The position numbers and the translations under genes were made by a program. Below the pieces are notes generated by a model, which saw nothing but the letters and a program-made list of their open reading frames with translations, had not been told where the DNA came from and searched no databases. From Bifidobacterium moukalabense DSM 27321 (GTDB lineage Bacteria > Actinomycetota > Actinomycetes > Actinomycetales > Bifidobacteriaceae), in assembly GCF_000522505.1 (NCBI RefSeq), contig NZ_AZMV01000002.1, positions 248,177 to 312,176 of the forward strand: 64,000 nucleotides of DNA, given 5' to 3'. This document shows positions 31,757 to 42,419 of the stretch, in pieces. The number at the start of each line of letters is the position of its first letter. Within the stretch, counting starts at the first letter, position 1.

Positions 31757-32002
31757 TCAGATGGCGTAGCGGGCGGTGTCCTGGTCGAACTTGTCGGCGC
31801 AGCTCGGATTGCAGAAGTAGTAGGTGGTGCCCTCATGCTCGCGGGTTGCGGCGGCAGTGGCCGGGTCGATGGTCATGCCGCACACCGGATCCTTCACGGT
31901 GGTCGCGGTATCGCCGGAACCAGCGGTGCCGTGGCCGCAGTGGCAGGAGTGGCCGCCGCAGGAGCCTTCGGTCTTGGCCTTATGATCACTGAACAGTCCC
32001 AT
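31757..32002 (-). CDS. Possible independently translated YHS-domain metal-binding protein (internal start)
   Basis: Within the last part of the ATPase reading frame, AAAGGAAACATC stands directly before ATG 32002, an excellent ribosome site. It would yield an 81-residue soluble protein with the [11 protein letters not shown] cluster and the YHS domain (CGM at 41-43, CNPSC at 64-68). A free YHS protein could act as a copper chaperone or sponge alongside the fused form. This is inferred from the site alone; the fusion may also be a read-through of two formerly separate genes. Confidence 0.45.
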   Translation of the reverse strand: MGLFSDHKAKTEGSCGGHSCHCGHGTAGSGDTATTVKDPVCGMTIDPATAAATREHEGTTYYFCNPSCADKFDQDTARYAI

Positions 32003-34642
32003 GATGTTTCCTTTCTGATGGTGATTGTTGTCACTCAGATTCGGCTTGCGAACCTGATAGGTCTTGGGTTTGCCCGGATCGAACAAGCGCAGGCAGCTGG
32101 CGTTCGACACCACGCACAGCGAGGAGAACGCCATGGCCGCGCCCGCGATCATCGGGCTGAGCATTCGGCCTGTAAACGGATACAGTACCCCCGCGGCCAT
32201 GGCGATGCCAACGCTGTTATAACCAAGGGCGAACCCGAGATTCTGCGCGATGTTGCGCATGGTGGCGTGCGTCAGGTCGATGGCATGCACAAGACCCATA
32301 AGCGAGCCGTTCATCAACGTCACGTCGGCGGATTGAATGGCCACATCGGTGCCGGTGCCGATGGCGAAGCCCACGTTGGCGCGGGCCAGCGCCGGGGCGT
32401 CGTTGATGCCATCCCCCACCATCGCGACCGTATAGCCCTGCCCTTGCAGACGGGCCACTTCGTCGGCCTTGTTCTCCGGGTGCACACCGGCGATCACGCG
32501 GGTGACACCGACCTGGCCCGCCACGGCCTGTGCGGTGGTTTCGTTGTCGCCGGTCAGCATGACGACTTCGATGCCATGCGACTTCAGCCGTGCGATCGCC
32601 TCGGCGGAATCCGGCTTGACGGTGTCGGCGACGGCCACGATTCCCGCCAGCTCACCGTCGATGGCCGTCAACACCGGCGTTTTGCCTTGACTCGACAGAC
32701 GTTGCATGTCGGCGATGATGTCGTCAAGATTCTCGTTGCCGATACTCGGCAGACCGATCTCAAGTCGGTCGATCAGATCGGTGTTGCCCACCGCCACGGC
32801 ATGCGTCTCGCGCATATCCGCGTCTGGTAGGTCCGTGGAATCGTCATGTTTCGCCGAAACTGCAAGCCAGCGTGAACCCAGCGTGATGTCGGCGGTGACG
32901 CCCTGACCGGCAATCGCATGGAATGCCGTGACTTCACCGATCGGAATGCCGCGGTTCCGCGCACCCGTGACGATGGCCTCGGCGAGCGGATGCTCGGAAT
33001 CATGCTCGGCCGCGGCGGTCAACGACAGCAGTCCTTCCGGATTGTCACGCCATCTGCCAAGCGGCAGCACGTCGGTGAGCGACGGCTTGCCGGCAGTGAT
33101 GGTGCCGGTCTTGTCAAGCACCACGGCATTGATCTTGCCTGTCGTCTCCAACGCTTCGGCGGAGCGGATGAGCACACCCATCTGTGCGGCCCGACCGGTG
33201 GAGACCGTTACGGAAAGCGGGGTCGCCAGTCCCAATGCGCACGGGCATGCGACGAGCAACACGGAAACGGCGGCGACCAGCGCATGCGTGATACGCGGCT
33301 CCGGGCCGAACGCGAACCACAGGGCGCACGACCAGATGGCGATCAGCACGACGATCGGCACGAAGACGCCCGCGATCCTGTCGGCCATGCGCTGTACCGG
33401 GGCCTTTGAGCTCTGCGCGGACCTGACGAGCGCCATGATCTGCGAGAGCACCGTATCCTTACCGATCTTCGTGGCGCGATAACGCAACGCGCCGGAACCA
33501 TTGATGGTGGCTCCGGTCACATTGTCGCCGATCTTCTTGGTGACCGGCATGGATTCGCCAGTGATCATGGATTCGTCGATGCTCGAGGTGCCGGCGGTGA
33601 CGATGCCGTCCACAGGCAGCTTCTCACCGGGGCGAATGGCGATGATGTCGCCGACCTGTACGCTGTCGATGCCGACCTGCTCCTCCTTGCCGTCACGCAC
33701 CACGCGGGCGGTTTTCGGCTGCAGTCCGGCCAAGGCGCGCATCGCCTCGCCGGTGCCGACACGTGCCCTTGCCTCGAGCAGTTGGCCTACGAGCATCAGG
33801 GTGACCACCACACCGACCGCTTCGAAATACGGCTCACGTGCGTTTTCAGGCAGAATCTGCGGCGCGAACGTGACCACGCAGGAATACAGGAATGCGAATG
33901 CCGTGCCGAGACTGACGAGTGCGTTCATTTCCGGCGAACGATGTGCGATCGCCGCGAAACCGCTACGGAAGATCGGCAGGGCCGCATAGCCCACGATTGG
34001 CAGCATGAAAATCAGCTGCAGCCATGCCGGCATGTGGTACAGCATGAGCATGGTGGAGCAGAACACCGGAATCGTGCAGACGGCCGCCACGACGAGACGG
34101 GCGATCAGCGTTCTGATCTCATGCGACTGCGCGGAATCATGTTCTTCGGATTCCCTCGCGACGTCGGATGGCGACGGTTCGTTCCGCGTAGCCGCCGGAG
34201 GGACGGACCTTGCGGAATCAGGGCGCACGGGCCGATCCGCCTGACCGGAGCCGGCATGCGCGCGATGATGGTTGCCGGGCAGCACCTTCAGCGTGCCGTG
34301 CAGCATGTTCATGCCGCACGCGAAGGGATACTCCCCCGGCGTATCGGGCTGCAACGTCAGCGTGGTGGTGCGGAAGGCCGGCAGCGCCAGATCCACTCCG
34401 AAGTCGGAGAACACGACGTGTGACGAGCACTCGCCATCCTCCTTGCGGTCGAACACCAGTCTCAGCGGCATTCCGGCCTCGGCCTCGATGATGGCGGGAT
34501 CGTACCCGCCTTTGACTTCGATTACCGCCTCCTGCACATCGCCGTCGATCGCCGCGCGATACGCTTTGCGCGGCGCGAAGAAGAACCACAGCACGACTGC
34601 GCTCACGAGCAATGCCACAATGATGGCGATTACAGCTTGCAT
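31757..34642 (-). CDS. copA: Copper-exporting P1B-type ATPase with cupredoxin and YHS domains
   Basis: A 961-residue membrane pump. Residues 1-22 are a membrane helix. Residues about 45-120 are a cupredoxin-like domain with possible copper ligands in [15 protein letters not shown] and [13 protein letters not shown]. Residues about 190-870 are a P1B ATPase, with the transport motif [11 protein letters not shown], the phosphorylation motif DKTGTIT, and [13 protein letters not shown]. Residues 881-961 contain a His/Cys cluster ([12 protein letters not shown]) and a YHS metal-binding domain ([13 protein letters not shown] to [11 protein letters not shown]). Usual CopA proteins have N-terminal HMA domains instead; none is seen here. 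It is divergent from csoR across a CsoR operator, which would induce it with copper. The YHS part also has its own ribosome site. Confidence 0.92.
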   Translation of the reverse strand: MQAVIAIIVALLVSAVVLWFFFAPRKAYRAAIDGDVQEAVIEVKGGYDPAIIEAEAGMPLRLVFDRKEDGECSSHVVFSDFGVDLALPAFRTTTLTLQPDTPGEYPFACGMNMLHGTLKVLPGNHHRAHAGSGQADRPVRPDSARSVPPAATRNEPSPSDVARESEEHDSAQSHEIRTLIARLVVAAVCTIPVFCSTMLMLYHMPAWLQLIFMLPIVGYAALPIFRSGFAAIAHRSPEMNALVSLGTAFAFLYSCVVTFAPQILPENAREPYFEAVGVVVTLMLVGQLLEARARVGTGEAMRALAGLQPKTARVVRDGKEEQVGIDSVQVGDIIAIRPGEKLPVDGIVTAGTSSIDESMITGESMPVTKKIGDNVTGATINGSGALRYRATKIGKDTVLSQIMALVRSAQSSKAPVQRMADRIAGVFVPIVVLIAIWSCALWFAFGPEPRITHALVAAVSVLLVACPCALGLATPLSVTVSTGRAAQMGVLIRSAEALETTGKINAVVLDKTGTITAGKPSLTDVLPLGRWRDNPEGLLSLTAAAEHDSEHPLAEAIVTGARNRGIPIGEVTAFHAIAGQGVTADITLGSRWLAVSAKHDDSTDLPDADMRETHAVAVGNTDLIDRLEIGLPSIGNENLDDIIADMQRLSSQGKTPVLTAIDGELAGIVAVADTVKPDSAEAIARLKSHGIEVVMLTGDNETTAQAVAGQVGVTRVIAGVHPENKADEVARLQGQGYTVAMVGDGINDAPALARANVGFAIGTGTDVAIQSADVTLMNGSLMGLVHAIDLTHATMRNIAQNLGFALGYNSVGIAMAAGVLYPFTGRMLSPMIAGAAMAFSSLCVVSNASCLRLFDPGKPKTYQVRKPNLSDNNHHQKGNIMGLFSDHKAKTEGSCGGHSCHCGHGTAGSGDTATTVKDPVCGMTIDPATAAATREHEGTTYYFCNPSCADKFDQDTARYAI

Positions 34643-34696
34643 AGTTTCTCACCGATTCCCTGTTTTCGACTTTTCGATTCAACGAATACCACCACC

Positions 34697-34717
34697 ATAT
34701 ACCCCTACAGGGTATAT
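34697..34717. promoter_or_regulatory. CsoR operator
   Basis: Perfect eight-base arms ATATACCC (34697-34704) and GGGTATAT (34710-34717) around CTACA. TACCC-N5-GGGTA is the established CsoR half-site layout. It lies between the divergent ATPase and csoR genes and would repress both until copper binds CsoR. Confidence 0.88.
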
Positions 34718-34783
34718 CTGCAAGAGTGTAGACTTGGGATTTAGCTTTGAGGTCAAGATTTCAGCGTCAAGAGGAGCACGGCA

Positions 34784-35077
34784 ATGAACGTTACGCAACA
34801 TGGCTATGCGGACGACCAGAAGAAAATCATCGCCCGACTTAATCGCATCGAAGGCCAAGTGCGCGGCATCAGACAGATGACGGAGGACGGCGAGTACTGC
34901 ATTGACATCCTCACCCAGATCTCCGCCGCCAACAGCGCGCTGAAATCAGTGGCGCTGCTGCTGCTCGACGACCATCTCAACCATTGCGTCAGGCAGGCGA
35001 CGCAGGAAGGCGGCACCGTTTCCGACGAGAAGCTCGCCGAGGTCAGCGCCGCCATTGCCAGGCTGGTCAAGTCGTAA
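34784..35077 (+). CDS. csoR: CsoR-family copper-sensing repressor
   Basis: A 97-residue all-helical repressor. The copper ligands Cys-His-Cys are visible as C in EDGEYCIDILTQ (about residue 46) and the HLNHC motif in LLLDDHLNHCVRQ (about 67-72). The start IIARLNRIEGQVRGIRQM is the DUF156/CsoR signature. Cu(I) binding releases it from DNA. It faces the copper ATPase across a perfect operator, so it regulates the pump and itself. AGAGGAGCACGGCA precedes the ATG. Confidence 0.94.
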   Translation: MNVTQHGYADDQKKIIARLNRIEGQVRGIRQMTEDGEYCIDILTQISAANSALKSVALLLLDDHLNHCVRQATQEGGTVSDEKLAEVSAAIARLVKS

Positions 35078-35136
35078 AGCCCCTCCCCAAGCCCTCGTCA
35101 AGTGGTTTGCGGACCGAACAAGTGGCGACACGGGTA

Positions 35137-35959
<823 letters not shown>

Positions 35960-36113
35960 TTACTGCTGCAAAGCTGTTGCGGATTCCAAGTATGGATTCT
36001 ACGTATGAATCTAAAGAAACGCTTCGACTCGGACCACGATATCCGGTTCGGACGGGTGGATGAGCGGAGGGATCATCGCGGAATCCAAGAACCCTGGAAT
36101 CCAAGAACAGAGA

Positions 36114-36139
36114 GGGGCGGACCGGAACCGGTCCGCCCC
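36114..36139 (-). terminator. Hairpin after the MFS gene
   Basis: GGGGCGGACCGG (36114-36125) and CCGGTCCGCCCC (36128-36139) pair with a two-base gap. It lies 37 bases past the stop of the MFS transporter on the minus strand. The following sequence is only moderately U-rich. Confidence 0.6.
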
Positions 36140-36175
36140 CCCGTGAAAAGGACAGTCTGTCTCAGGAACCTGCAG

Positions 36176-37525
36176 TCATCCGCGCTTGCGGACGATGAGC
36201 CAGCCGAGCAGGGCGAACGGAATCGAGCACAGCACAAAAATCCACGGCATCATCAGACTGGTGTTCGGCGTGGCATGGTCGAGCACGATACCGGTGATCA
36301 TCGAGCCGAACGACGCGCCCACGGTACCGGCGGTGCTCACCCAGGACAATCCTTCGGTCAGCGACTCCTCCGGCACGGTCTCCTTCATCACCAGATTGCC
36401 GGAAGCGAACACCGGTGAAATCGTCAGACCGGTCAGGACCTCAACGAAGCCCATCAGCACCAAGTTGCCGAGGCAGGCGTGAATCACCACGAATCCGACC
36501 GTCATCAGGCCGAGGAACACGATCATATGGCGCCAACGTGAGCCCTTAAGCTCACGCGAGCCGAAGACCAGCGCACCGATGCAGGAGCCGAGCGCCAACA
36601 TGGCGAGCTGCACGCCGAGCAACGAATCAAGGTGCAGGGCCTTCATCACGGCGGTCATGGACGTATCGAACGCGGTGAAGCTCATGTTGAACACCACGAA
36701 CGCCGCCAGCAGCGGGATCACGCCCGCATAGGTGAGCACATTGCGCTTCCTGCGCCTGCCGGAGGTCTTGAGCTGCCTCATGCTCAGCCTGTCGGAGACG
36801 ACCTTGGCGGCAGTCGCATCGCCGCCGGCCGCATTGGCGGAACGTACGTCGGCATCGTCGGAGTCGGCGGCGATCACATTCACCGCACGGATGACCGGCG
36901 GCTGCGTGTCACGCAGCGCAAAGAATATCGTGCCGCCGATCGCGCTGGCGGCGGTCGGCACGAACAGCTGCGAGACCGGATTCACGGAGGCCGCCAGGAA
37001 TGCGGCGAGAATCGGCCCAAAGATGAACACGATCTCATCGATGGCGGATTCCAGCGCATATGCGGTGTTGAGCATCTCGCTGTTGTCGGTGCGTTCCAGC
37101 ACATACGCCCAGCGGGTACGTACGAGCGCACCGAAGGCGAATTGCGTCAGGCCCATCACTACGGCCAGCACGAACAGCAGCGGGATCGGCATGCGCAACA
37201 AGGCGGCGAATGCGAAGGACAGCATGGCCACGATCTGCACGGCGAGCACGATCTTGCCGACCCTGCGCTGGCCGAAGCGGTCGAACAGGCGCGCATAGAA
37301 CGGCGTTACGGCCGCGGTGGCGAATACGTAGGCCGCACTCATCACGCCGGCTATGGTCCAATTGTCGTACAGATGATTGAGTGCCAGGATGATGCCCAGA
37401 CCCATCATCGACATCGGCAGTCGGGCCAACGCGCCGGAAGCGCAAAACGCCTTCGTTCCGGGAATGGAGAACAGCACCGAGTACGGCGATTTCGTGGGTT
37501 TCGTGGTTCCCATGGTTTCGCTCAC
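36176..37525 (-). CDS. MFS transporter
   Basis: A 449-residue major facilitator with twelve predicted helices and a long basic central loop (residues about 215-260, ending SGRRRKRNVLTYAG). Local resemblance is to the drug-efflux side of the superfamily, but no substrate can be assigned. The GTG start at 37525 overlaps the stop of the acetyltransferase gene (GTGA), with GGGGAGG ten bases upstream. An ATG four codons on is too far from that site. The overlap makes the pair an operon, which suggests a joint detoxification or resistance role, but that is inference. Confidence 0.8.
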   Translation of the reverse strand: MSETMGTTKPTKSPYSVLFSIPGTKAFCASGALARLPMSMMGLGIILALNHLYDNWTIAGVMSAAYVFATAAVTPFYARLFDRFGQRRVGKIVLAVQIVAMLSFAFAALLRMPIPLLFVLAVVMGLTQFAFGALVRTRWAYVLERTDNSEMLNTAYALESAIDEIVFIFGPILAAFLAASVNPVSQLFVPTAASAIGGTIFFALRDTQPPVIRAVNVIAADSDDADVRSANAAGGDATAAKVVSDRLSMRQLKTSGRRRKRNVLTYAGVIPLLAAFVVFNMSFTAFDTSMTAVMKALHLDSLLGVQLAMLALGSCIGALVFGSRELKGSRWRHMIVFLGLMTVGFVVIHACLGNLVLMGFVEVLTGLTISPVFASGNLVMKETVPEESLTEGLSWVSTAGTVGASFGSMITGIVLDHATPNTSLMMPWIFVLCSIPFALLGWLIVRKRG

Positions 37526-38229
37526 AGGCCCGCCACCTCCCCACGGTAGATGAACATGTCGTCGAACAACGGCGCCCCGCCTTCGGTGGTTGGGGTTCCG
37601 GCGTCACGTTCCGCAATGCGTTCCAGGCCTTTATGATCATAGAAGCTCACATCGCAGTCGGAATCGGTGTGCAGGTAGAACGCGTCCACGTTCCACGCGG
37701 CGAAATGCTCCTGCATGCGGCGCCACAGGCCATCGCCCACGCCCTGGCCACGCACGTCGGGATTGACGACGAACAGTTCCAGTTCGCCCAGTGTGGTCTC
37801 ATTGGCGCGACTTTCCTTCTCCAAGGTCAGTTCCAGCGAAAACGCGTCTTTCAGCATTCCAAGACGCTTCGCGACCTCGCTGCCGGCGACGAGGCCGCGC
37901 TCGATGCCGGCCATCTCATCGGCGACGTCGATCTCGTCAAGCTGCGGCCGTTCGCCGGCGACGCGGATGAAGGTGACGCCGGCCAGCGTGCCGTCGGTGG
38001 TGAAGGCGGCGTTCGCGAACGTGGTCGGCTGCAGATAGTGCAGTACGAAATACCGTGAGATCAGCAGGGATGATTCGGTGCCGGCGAGCTCGCCGTCCTG
38101 CGGCCATGTTCGGTCGAACAGCTCGACCACGGCATCCAGGTCATTCCAGCCGATCGGGCGATAGATCATCGAATTCGGGTTGTTGCCGGCCGTCATGCCG
38201 GTGGTGTTGGTTGCGTCGATCGCAGCCAT
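37522..38229 (-). CDS. GNAT-family N-acetyltransferase
   Basis: A 235-residue acetyl-CoA-dependent transferase. Motif A for CoA binding is LELFVVNPDVRGQGVGDGLWRRM, and the C-terminal part YDHKGLERI is the usual GNAT strand-helix end. The substrate is unknown. Start ATG 38229 (MAAIDATN) has AAGGAGC upstream; the frame is open 28 codons further but lacks any site. Its stop overlaps the start of the MFS gene, so the two are translationally coupled. Confidence 0.82.
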   Translation of the reverse strand: MAAIDATNTTGMTAGNNPNSMIYRPIGWNDLDAVVELFDRTWPQDGELAGTESSLLISRYFVLHYLQPTTFANAAFTTDGTLAGVTFIRVAGERPQLDEIDVADEMAGIERGLVAGSEVAKRLGMLKDAFSLELTLEKESRANETTLGELELFVVNPDVRGQGVGDGLWRRMQEHFAAWNVDAFYLHTDSDCDVSFYDHKGLERIAERDAGTPTTEGGAPLFDDMFIYRGEVAGL

Positions 38230-38381
38230 GGTGCAAATGCTCCTTAACTTTCGTTGCGTCCGGCACGTGTGCCCGCCCACACATGCTGCACGAGGGTAGC
38301 GGCGTTCCTCCACAACGCTGCCTGCAGTGCGTTACCCTACAGGCAGGCCGTCGCGCGTCTTCGACGTTCGGCGCATCGGCA

Positions 38382-41300
38382 TCAGTCGTTGTCGGATTGC
38401 TGCGGAATTCCGTAGCTCAACTCGGCAAGGATCTCTTGTTCTGTTTTGTCGAGAGCCCTGAGCTCCCGATCGCCCTCTTTGGGCTCACTCAGATAGTAGA
38501 GGCAGGCGTCGATAGAATCCAGCGGCACGCCCTCCATCGCCGACAGCAGCATGCGATACATGTCGAGTTGTGCGAGCTTTTCGTCGATTTCGTTGCGTGT
38601 GCGTGGCCTATGTCCGGTTTTCCAGTCGACGATGGTGTAGGTCTTCGATCGGTCGTTCGGATCGATGCCTCCGAAAAACACCGCATCGAGCTTGCCGTTG
38701 ACGATAGTGCCGAGTTGCGGCACGTTGACGACGAGCTGCCGTTCCGCCCACGCGGGGTTGCGTCTGGCCCACACCGATTGCACGAGACGGTGCCGCCAGT
38801 CGAGCAGCTTGCGTTCCTGCGCCGCATTGCCGGGTTCGCCGGATCGTTCGAGACCCGTGATGGTCGCCTCATCCTGCGCGAGACCGTCGATAAGATCCGC
38901 ACGGGAGACGGCATTGCCGCCGTTCGCACCGGATTCAGCATCGGCCATGATGAACCGTTCCGCCCATGCGTGCAAGCGTGTGCCGAGTTGTGCGGACGGC
39001 GAGGCGACGCGCGGGATCGGACGGACCAGGCCACGCCAGTATTCGCGGCGGGAGCGGTCGTCCATCACACCGGCACGGGCCTGCAGGGAGGTGACGTTCT
39101 GGCGGCCGCCTGCGAGAATCCTTTCGCCGCGGGCACGGACGGCCGCATCGAAATCGGTTGCGGCATCGCCGGTGTCGGGCATGAGGTATTCGTCACGGAC
39201 CAGCAGGCGTGCGCGCAACAGCAGCGACTCGTCGGCCGGCACCGTCATGCCATCGTTCGATTGACGGCCGTCATGCGTACCGGATAGGGCCTGCATGGCC
39301 GAGCGTACCTGATGGGTCGATTCGGCAAACGTCTCGGACAGCCGATCGCTCAGACCGCACGGCCACGGCAGGCCCCGCCGCTCGTCGACCGGCTCAAGCG
39401 GCGCATTCCAAGCGTCGCCGACCACCGCGTCCTCATAGTCCTGGGCATGTTCGCCCACGAAATAGCCGTCCGGCAGGGGTGCGCCGATTGAGGCGAGCGT
39501 CTCCACGCCATCGGCTGCGTCCGCCGTACCGGTGGAATCGGAGACGGCAAGGTTGCCGGGCTCCCGCACCGCCGAAACGATGCCGTTCATCGAATCGCGT
39601 ACTTCACTCCAGAAATTCGAAGGTTTCTTGGCCCCCTGCTTCTTGCCTTCGACCAAACGGGAGTCGCGGCTCTCTTCGTTATGCACGCTGAAGGTGAGCA
39701 ACGCCTCGTGCCGGGCGCGGGTCAACGCCACATAGGCGAGCCGGCGTTCGTCGGCGTGCAGTCGGCGGCCGTATTCCTCGCTTTGCGTCAGATACAGGCC
39801 GGCCGGGTCCACGCCCTCCATATCGTCGATCGGCAGGGAACGCAGGGTTCCGAACACCTCATCGTCGATGGTCTCCGCATCGTCCAGGCCGGCGAGCGCC
39901 TCGATCGGATCGCCGCCGACGAGCGCATCGTGCGGGAATCGCGGCAGGATACCGGCATCCACGCGCACGGGAACAGGCACCGCCGCGGGGTCCTGCAGCC
40001 AGGTCCTGGCGGTTTCGAGGTATTCCGGCGGCGTCCATTCGCCGTTGTTCAGGCCGTTGAGGTGGTCTTCGTCGGCTGTGATGTTCAGGAAGTCGCCTTG
40101 GCTGGACGGGAATGTGCCGCTGGACATGCCGACCACGGCCACCGCATCCCATTCGAGGCCTTTCGACTGATGCACGGTCATGAGCATCACGTCAACGGGC
40201 GTATCGGGTGCGATGACATTGTCATCGGATGCGTCGCGCAGCGAATCCACCCATGACACGAATGCGCGCAGGCTGGGCGCGCCCTGGGCCGCGATCTCCT
40301 GCATGTATGTGTCGACAAGACCCATCACGGCGCCGAGCGGCGACTTGGCGAGCGCCGCATTGGAGGTGTCATTCGGATGGTGCATGTGCTCGGCAAGCAG
40401 CATGTCGATGTCGAGATTCAGCGCACTGATGGCGGCATTCACCACTTCCGGCAACGGATGGCCGTACGCGTGCTGCACCTGGCGCAGCATGTCGGCGGCG
40501 CGGACGACGGCCGCCGCTCCCCCGGCGCTGAGTTTGCCGTCGATGAGTTTCGGCAGATCGTCGCGCAGCATGAGGTCGATCAGAAAGACGGCGTTGGGCA
40601 CCTGATCGCGGTACTCGCGCACGATGGCGCGGATTTCGGCTTCGGACGGCAGCTTGGGCGCTCCCGCATCGGCGATGCCCGAATCGTCCGAAGCATCCGG
40701 TCTGCCGGGAATGATGCCGGCCGCGACAAGTGCACGATACCGATGCGCCGCATTCACGCTTTCCGCGACGGCGGCAAGCGCCTGCAGGTCGGCCGCTCCG
40801 ACGCCGAATCGCGGGGTGGCGAGCAGCCGCATCAGCGATCCGCTGTCGGTGTGGTCGCAGATTACGTGCAGCAGGGCGAAGATATCCTGCACTTCCGGGA
40901 GTTCCAGCAGCGCCGCATGACCGACCACCAGCGTGGTCAGTCCGGCATGTTCCAGCGCCTCCTTGTATTTCGGCATCGGCGCTTTGGAGCGGAACAGCAC
41001 GGCCACATGCGGACGATTGTCCTTCACACCGCCGGCCAGTACGGCGTCGGATGGCGTGTGCAGCGCGATCGCATGCTTGGCGAAGCGTACGACGGCGTCG
41101 ATCTCCTGGCCGCTCGTGGAGAAGCCGAGCACGCCAAGTGTGCCTTCGGGCGCGGTATCGATGTTGGATAGTGCCGGCACGTCCACTTCGCGCATGAGCG
41201 AACTGCTCAGGCGCCGGGCGGGCAATCGCAGCGGTTTGGTGAGATTATTGGCCGCTTCGAGCACCATGCGGGAGTTGCGTCGGGTCACGCTCAAGGCAAA

Positions 41301-42419
41301 CGGCTTGTCGGTCTCGCTCATGCCGAAATCGCGCTGCAGCATGCGGAATGCGCCCGGACTGGCGCCGCGCCATGCGTAGATCGACTGGAATGGGTCGCCG
41401 ACGGCGTTGACCGCGGATCGGCGTACCGAATCGACGTGGAACAGGGCCGCCAATAGCGCGGCCTGCGTGGTGGAGGTGTCCTGGTATTCGTCGAGCAACA
41501 CGTGCGAATACCGCTTGCGATAGGTGGCGCCGATTGACGGGAAGCGGGTGACCAACTGAAATGCGGCGATGGTGAAATCGCTGAATTCCGCCATGTTGCG
41601 AGCCCTTTTCTCGGCATTGTAATCGGCTACGAGGTTCAGCAGCAGGTCACGTTGACGAGCCACGTCGGACAATTGGCTGGCCTTGTAGACGCATAGGGCG
41701 TGGCATTGTTCGCGGTACTGGCGTTTGCGCGCTTCGAAATCCTCGTCGGGTTCCTTTTTCTTTCTCTTCGGAGGTCTGGGGACCCTAATATCGGCGGGAA
41801 TCTCTTCGTCCTCAAGTGCCTTGGCCACTTGTGCGACGAATGCTTCGTCCCAGGCGCGCACACGTTCCACGGCCTCGTCGAAGCCGGTGCAGTCGCCGCC
41901 GATCATGGCGCCGGAGATGGCGTTGGACAGTGCGAACACCCTGCCGGCGATGGTGCCGAACGATGCGAGGTCGCCGTCGAATCGCATGATCTCGTCCATG
42001 TGCTTGTCGAGCACGGCATAAATCAGCTGCATGGCCCCTGCTTCGCTCAGCGGCTGTGTATTCTGGTCGAAGCCGACGAGCAGACCGTATTGGCGCACGA
42101 TGGTCTGGAAGAACGCGTCGTATGTGGAGATTTCCGGCTTGAGGAACGCGGCGCCGGCCGACCCAGCCCGGCCGTTCTGATTGTTCGCCACTGCCGCGGA
42201 CACGCGGGACAGCAGTTCGGAGGCGGCCTTGCGCGTGAAGGTGAGGCCCAGGATCTTTTCCGGCGAAACGCCCTGTCCGATCAGGTTGATGATGCGCCTG
42301 GTCATAGTGTAGGTCTTGCCGGATCCCGCGCCCGCGACCACCACCACATCGGCGTACGAGGGGGCCTGAATGACGGCCGCCTGCTCGGGGCTGTCGGTGA
42401 ATTTCGGCGTGCCGCTCAT
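38382..42419 (-). CDS. adnB: ATP-dependent helicase-nuclease, AdnB-type subunit
   Basis: A 1,345-residue UvrD/PcrA-type (SF1A) helicase with a C-terminal RecB-like nuclease. The helicase motifs are intact: Walker A VAGAGSGKTYT (about 28-38), Walker B LLDEYQDTSTTQ, GDPFQSIYAWRGA, MTVHQSKGLEWDAV and YVALTRARHEALL. The nuclease motif is TYTIVDWKTGHRP near the end. In actinobacteria, AdnA and AdnB form a dimer that resects DNA double-strand breaks, with AdnB as the main motor. ATG 42419 overlaps the adnA stop as ATGA, preceded by AAGGAG. Mycobacterial AdnB is about 250 residues shorter; the extra length lies in linkers rich in Ala/Asp. Confidence 0.88.
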   Translation of the reverse strand: MSGTPKFTDSPEQAAVIQAPSYADVVVVAGAGSGKTYTMTRRIINLIGQGVSPEKILGLTFTRKAASELLSRVSAAVANNQNGRAGSAGAAFLKPEISTYDAFFQTIVRQYGLLVGFDQNTQPLSEAGAMQLIYAVLDKHMDEIMRFDGDLASFGTIAGRVFALSNAISGAMIGGDCTGFDEAVERVRAWDEAFVAQVAKALEDEEIPADIRVPRPPKRKKKEPDEDFEARKRQYREQCHALCVYKASQLSDVARQRDLLLNLVADYNAEKRARNMAEFSDFTIAAFQLVTRFPSIGATYRKRYSHVLLDEYQDTSTTQAALLAALFHVDSVRRSAVNAVGDPFQSIYAWRGASPGAFRMLQRDFGMSETDKPFALSVTRRNSRMVLEAANNLTKPLRLPARRLSSSLMREVDVPALSNIDTAPEGTLGVLGFSTSGQEIDAVVRFAKHAIALHTPSDAVLAGGVKDNRPHVAVLFRSKAPMPKYKEALEHAGLTTLVVGHAALLELPEVQDIFALLHVICDHTDSGSLMRLLATPRFGVGAADLQALAAVAESVNAAHRYRALVAAGIIPGRPDASDDSGIADAGAPKLPSEAEIRAIVREYRDQVPNAVFLIDLMLRDDLPKLIDGKLSAGGAAAVVRAADMLRQVQHAYGHPLPEVVNAAISALNLDIDMLLAEHMHHPNDTSNAALAKSPLGAVMGLVDTYMQEIAAQGAPSLRAFVSWVDSLRDASDDNVIAPDTPVDVMLMTVHQSKGLEWDAVAVVGMSSGTFPSSQGDFLNITADEDHLNGLNNGEWTPPEYLETARTWLQDPAAVPVPVRVDAGILPRFPHDALVGGDPIEALAGLDDAETIDDEVFGTLRSLPIDDMEGVDPAGLYLTQSEEYGRRLHADERRLAYVALTRARHEALLTFSVHNEESRDSRLVEGKKQGAKKPSNFWSEVRDSMNGIVSAVREPGNLAVSDSTGTADAADGVETLASIGAPLPDGYFVGEHAQDYEDAVVGDAWNAPLEPVDERRGLPWPCGLSDRLSETFAESTHQVRSAMQALSGTHDGRQSNDGMTVPADESLLLRARLLVRDEYLMPDTGDAATDFDAAVRARGERILAGGRQNVTSLQARAGVMDDRSRREYWRGLVRPIPRVASPSAQLGTRLHAWAERFIMADAESGANGGNAVSRADLIDGLAQDEATITGLERSGEPGNAAQERKLLDWRHRLVQSVWARRNPAWAERQLVVNVPQLGTIVNGKLDAVFFGGIDPNDRSKTYTIVDWKTGHRPRTRNEIDEKLAQLDMYRMLLSAMEGVPLDSIDACLYYLSEPKEGDRELRALDKTEQEILAELSYGIPQQSDND

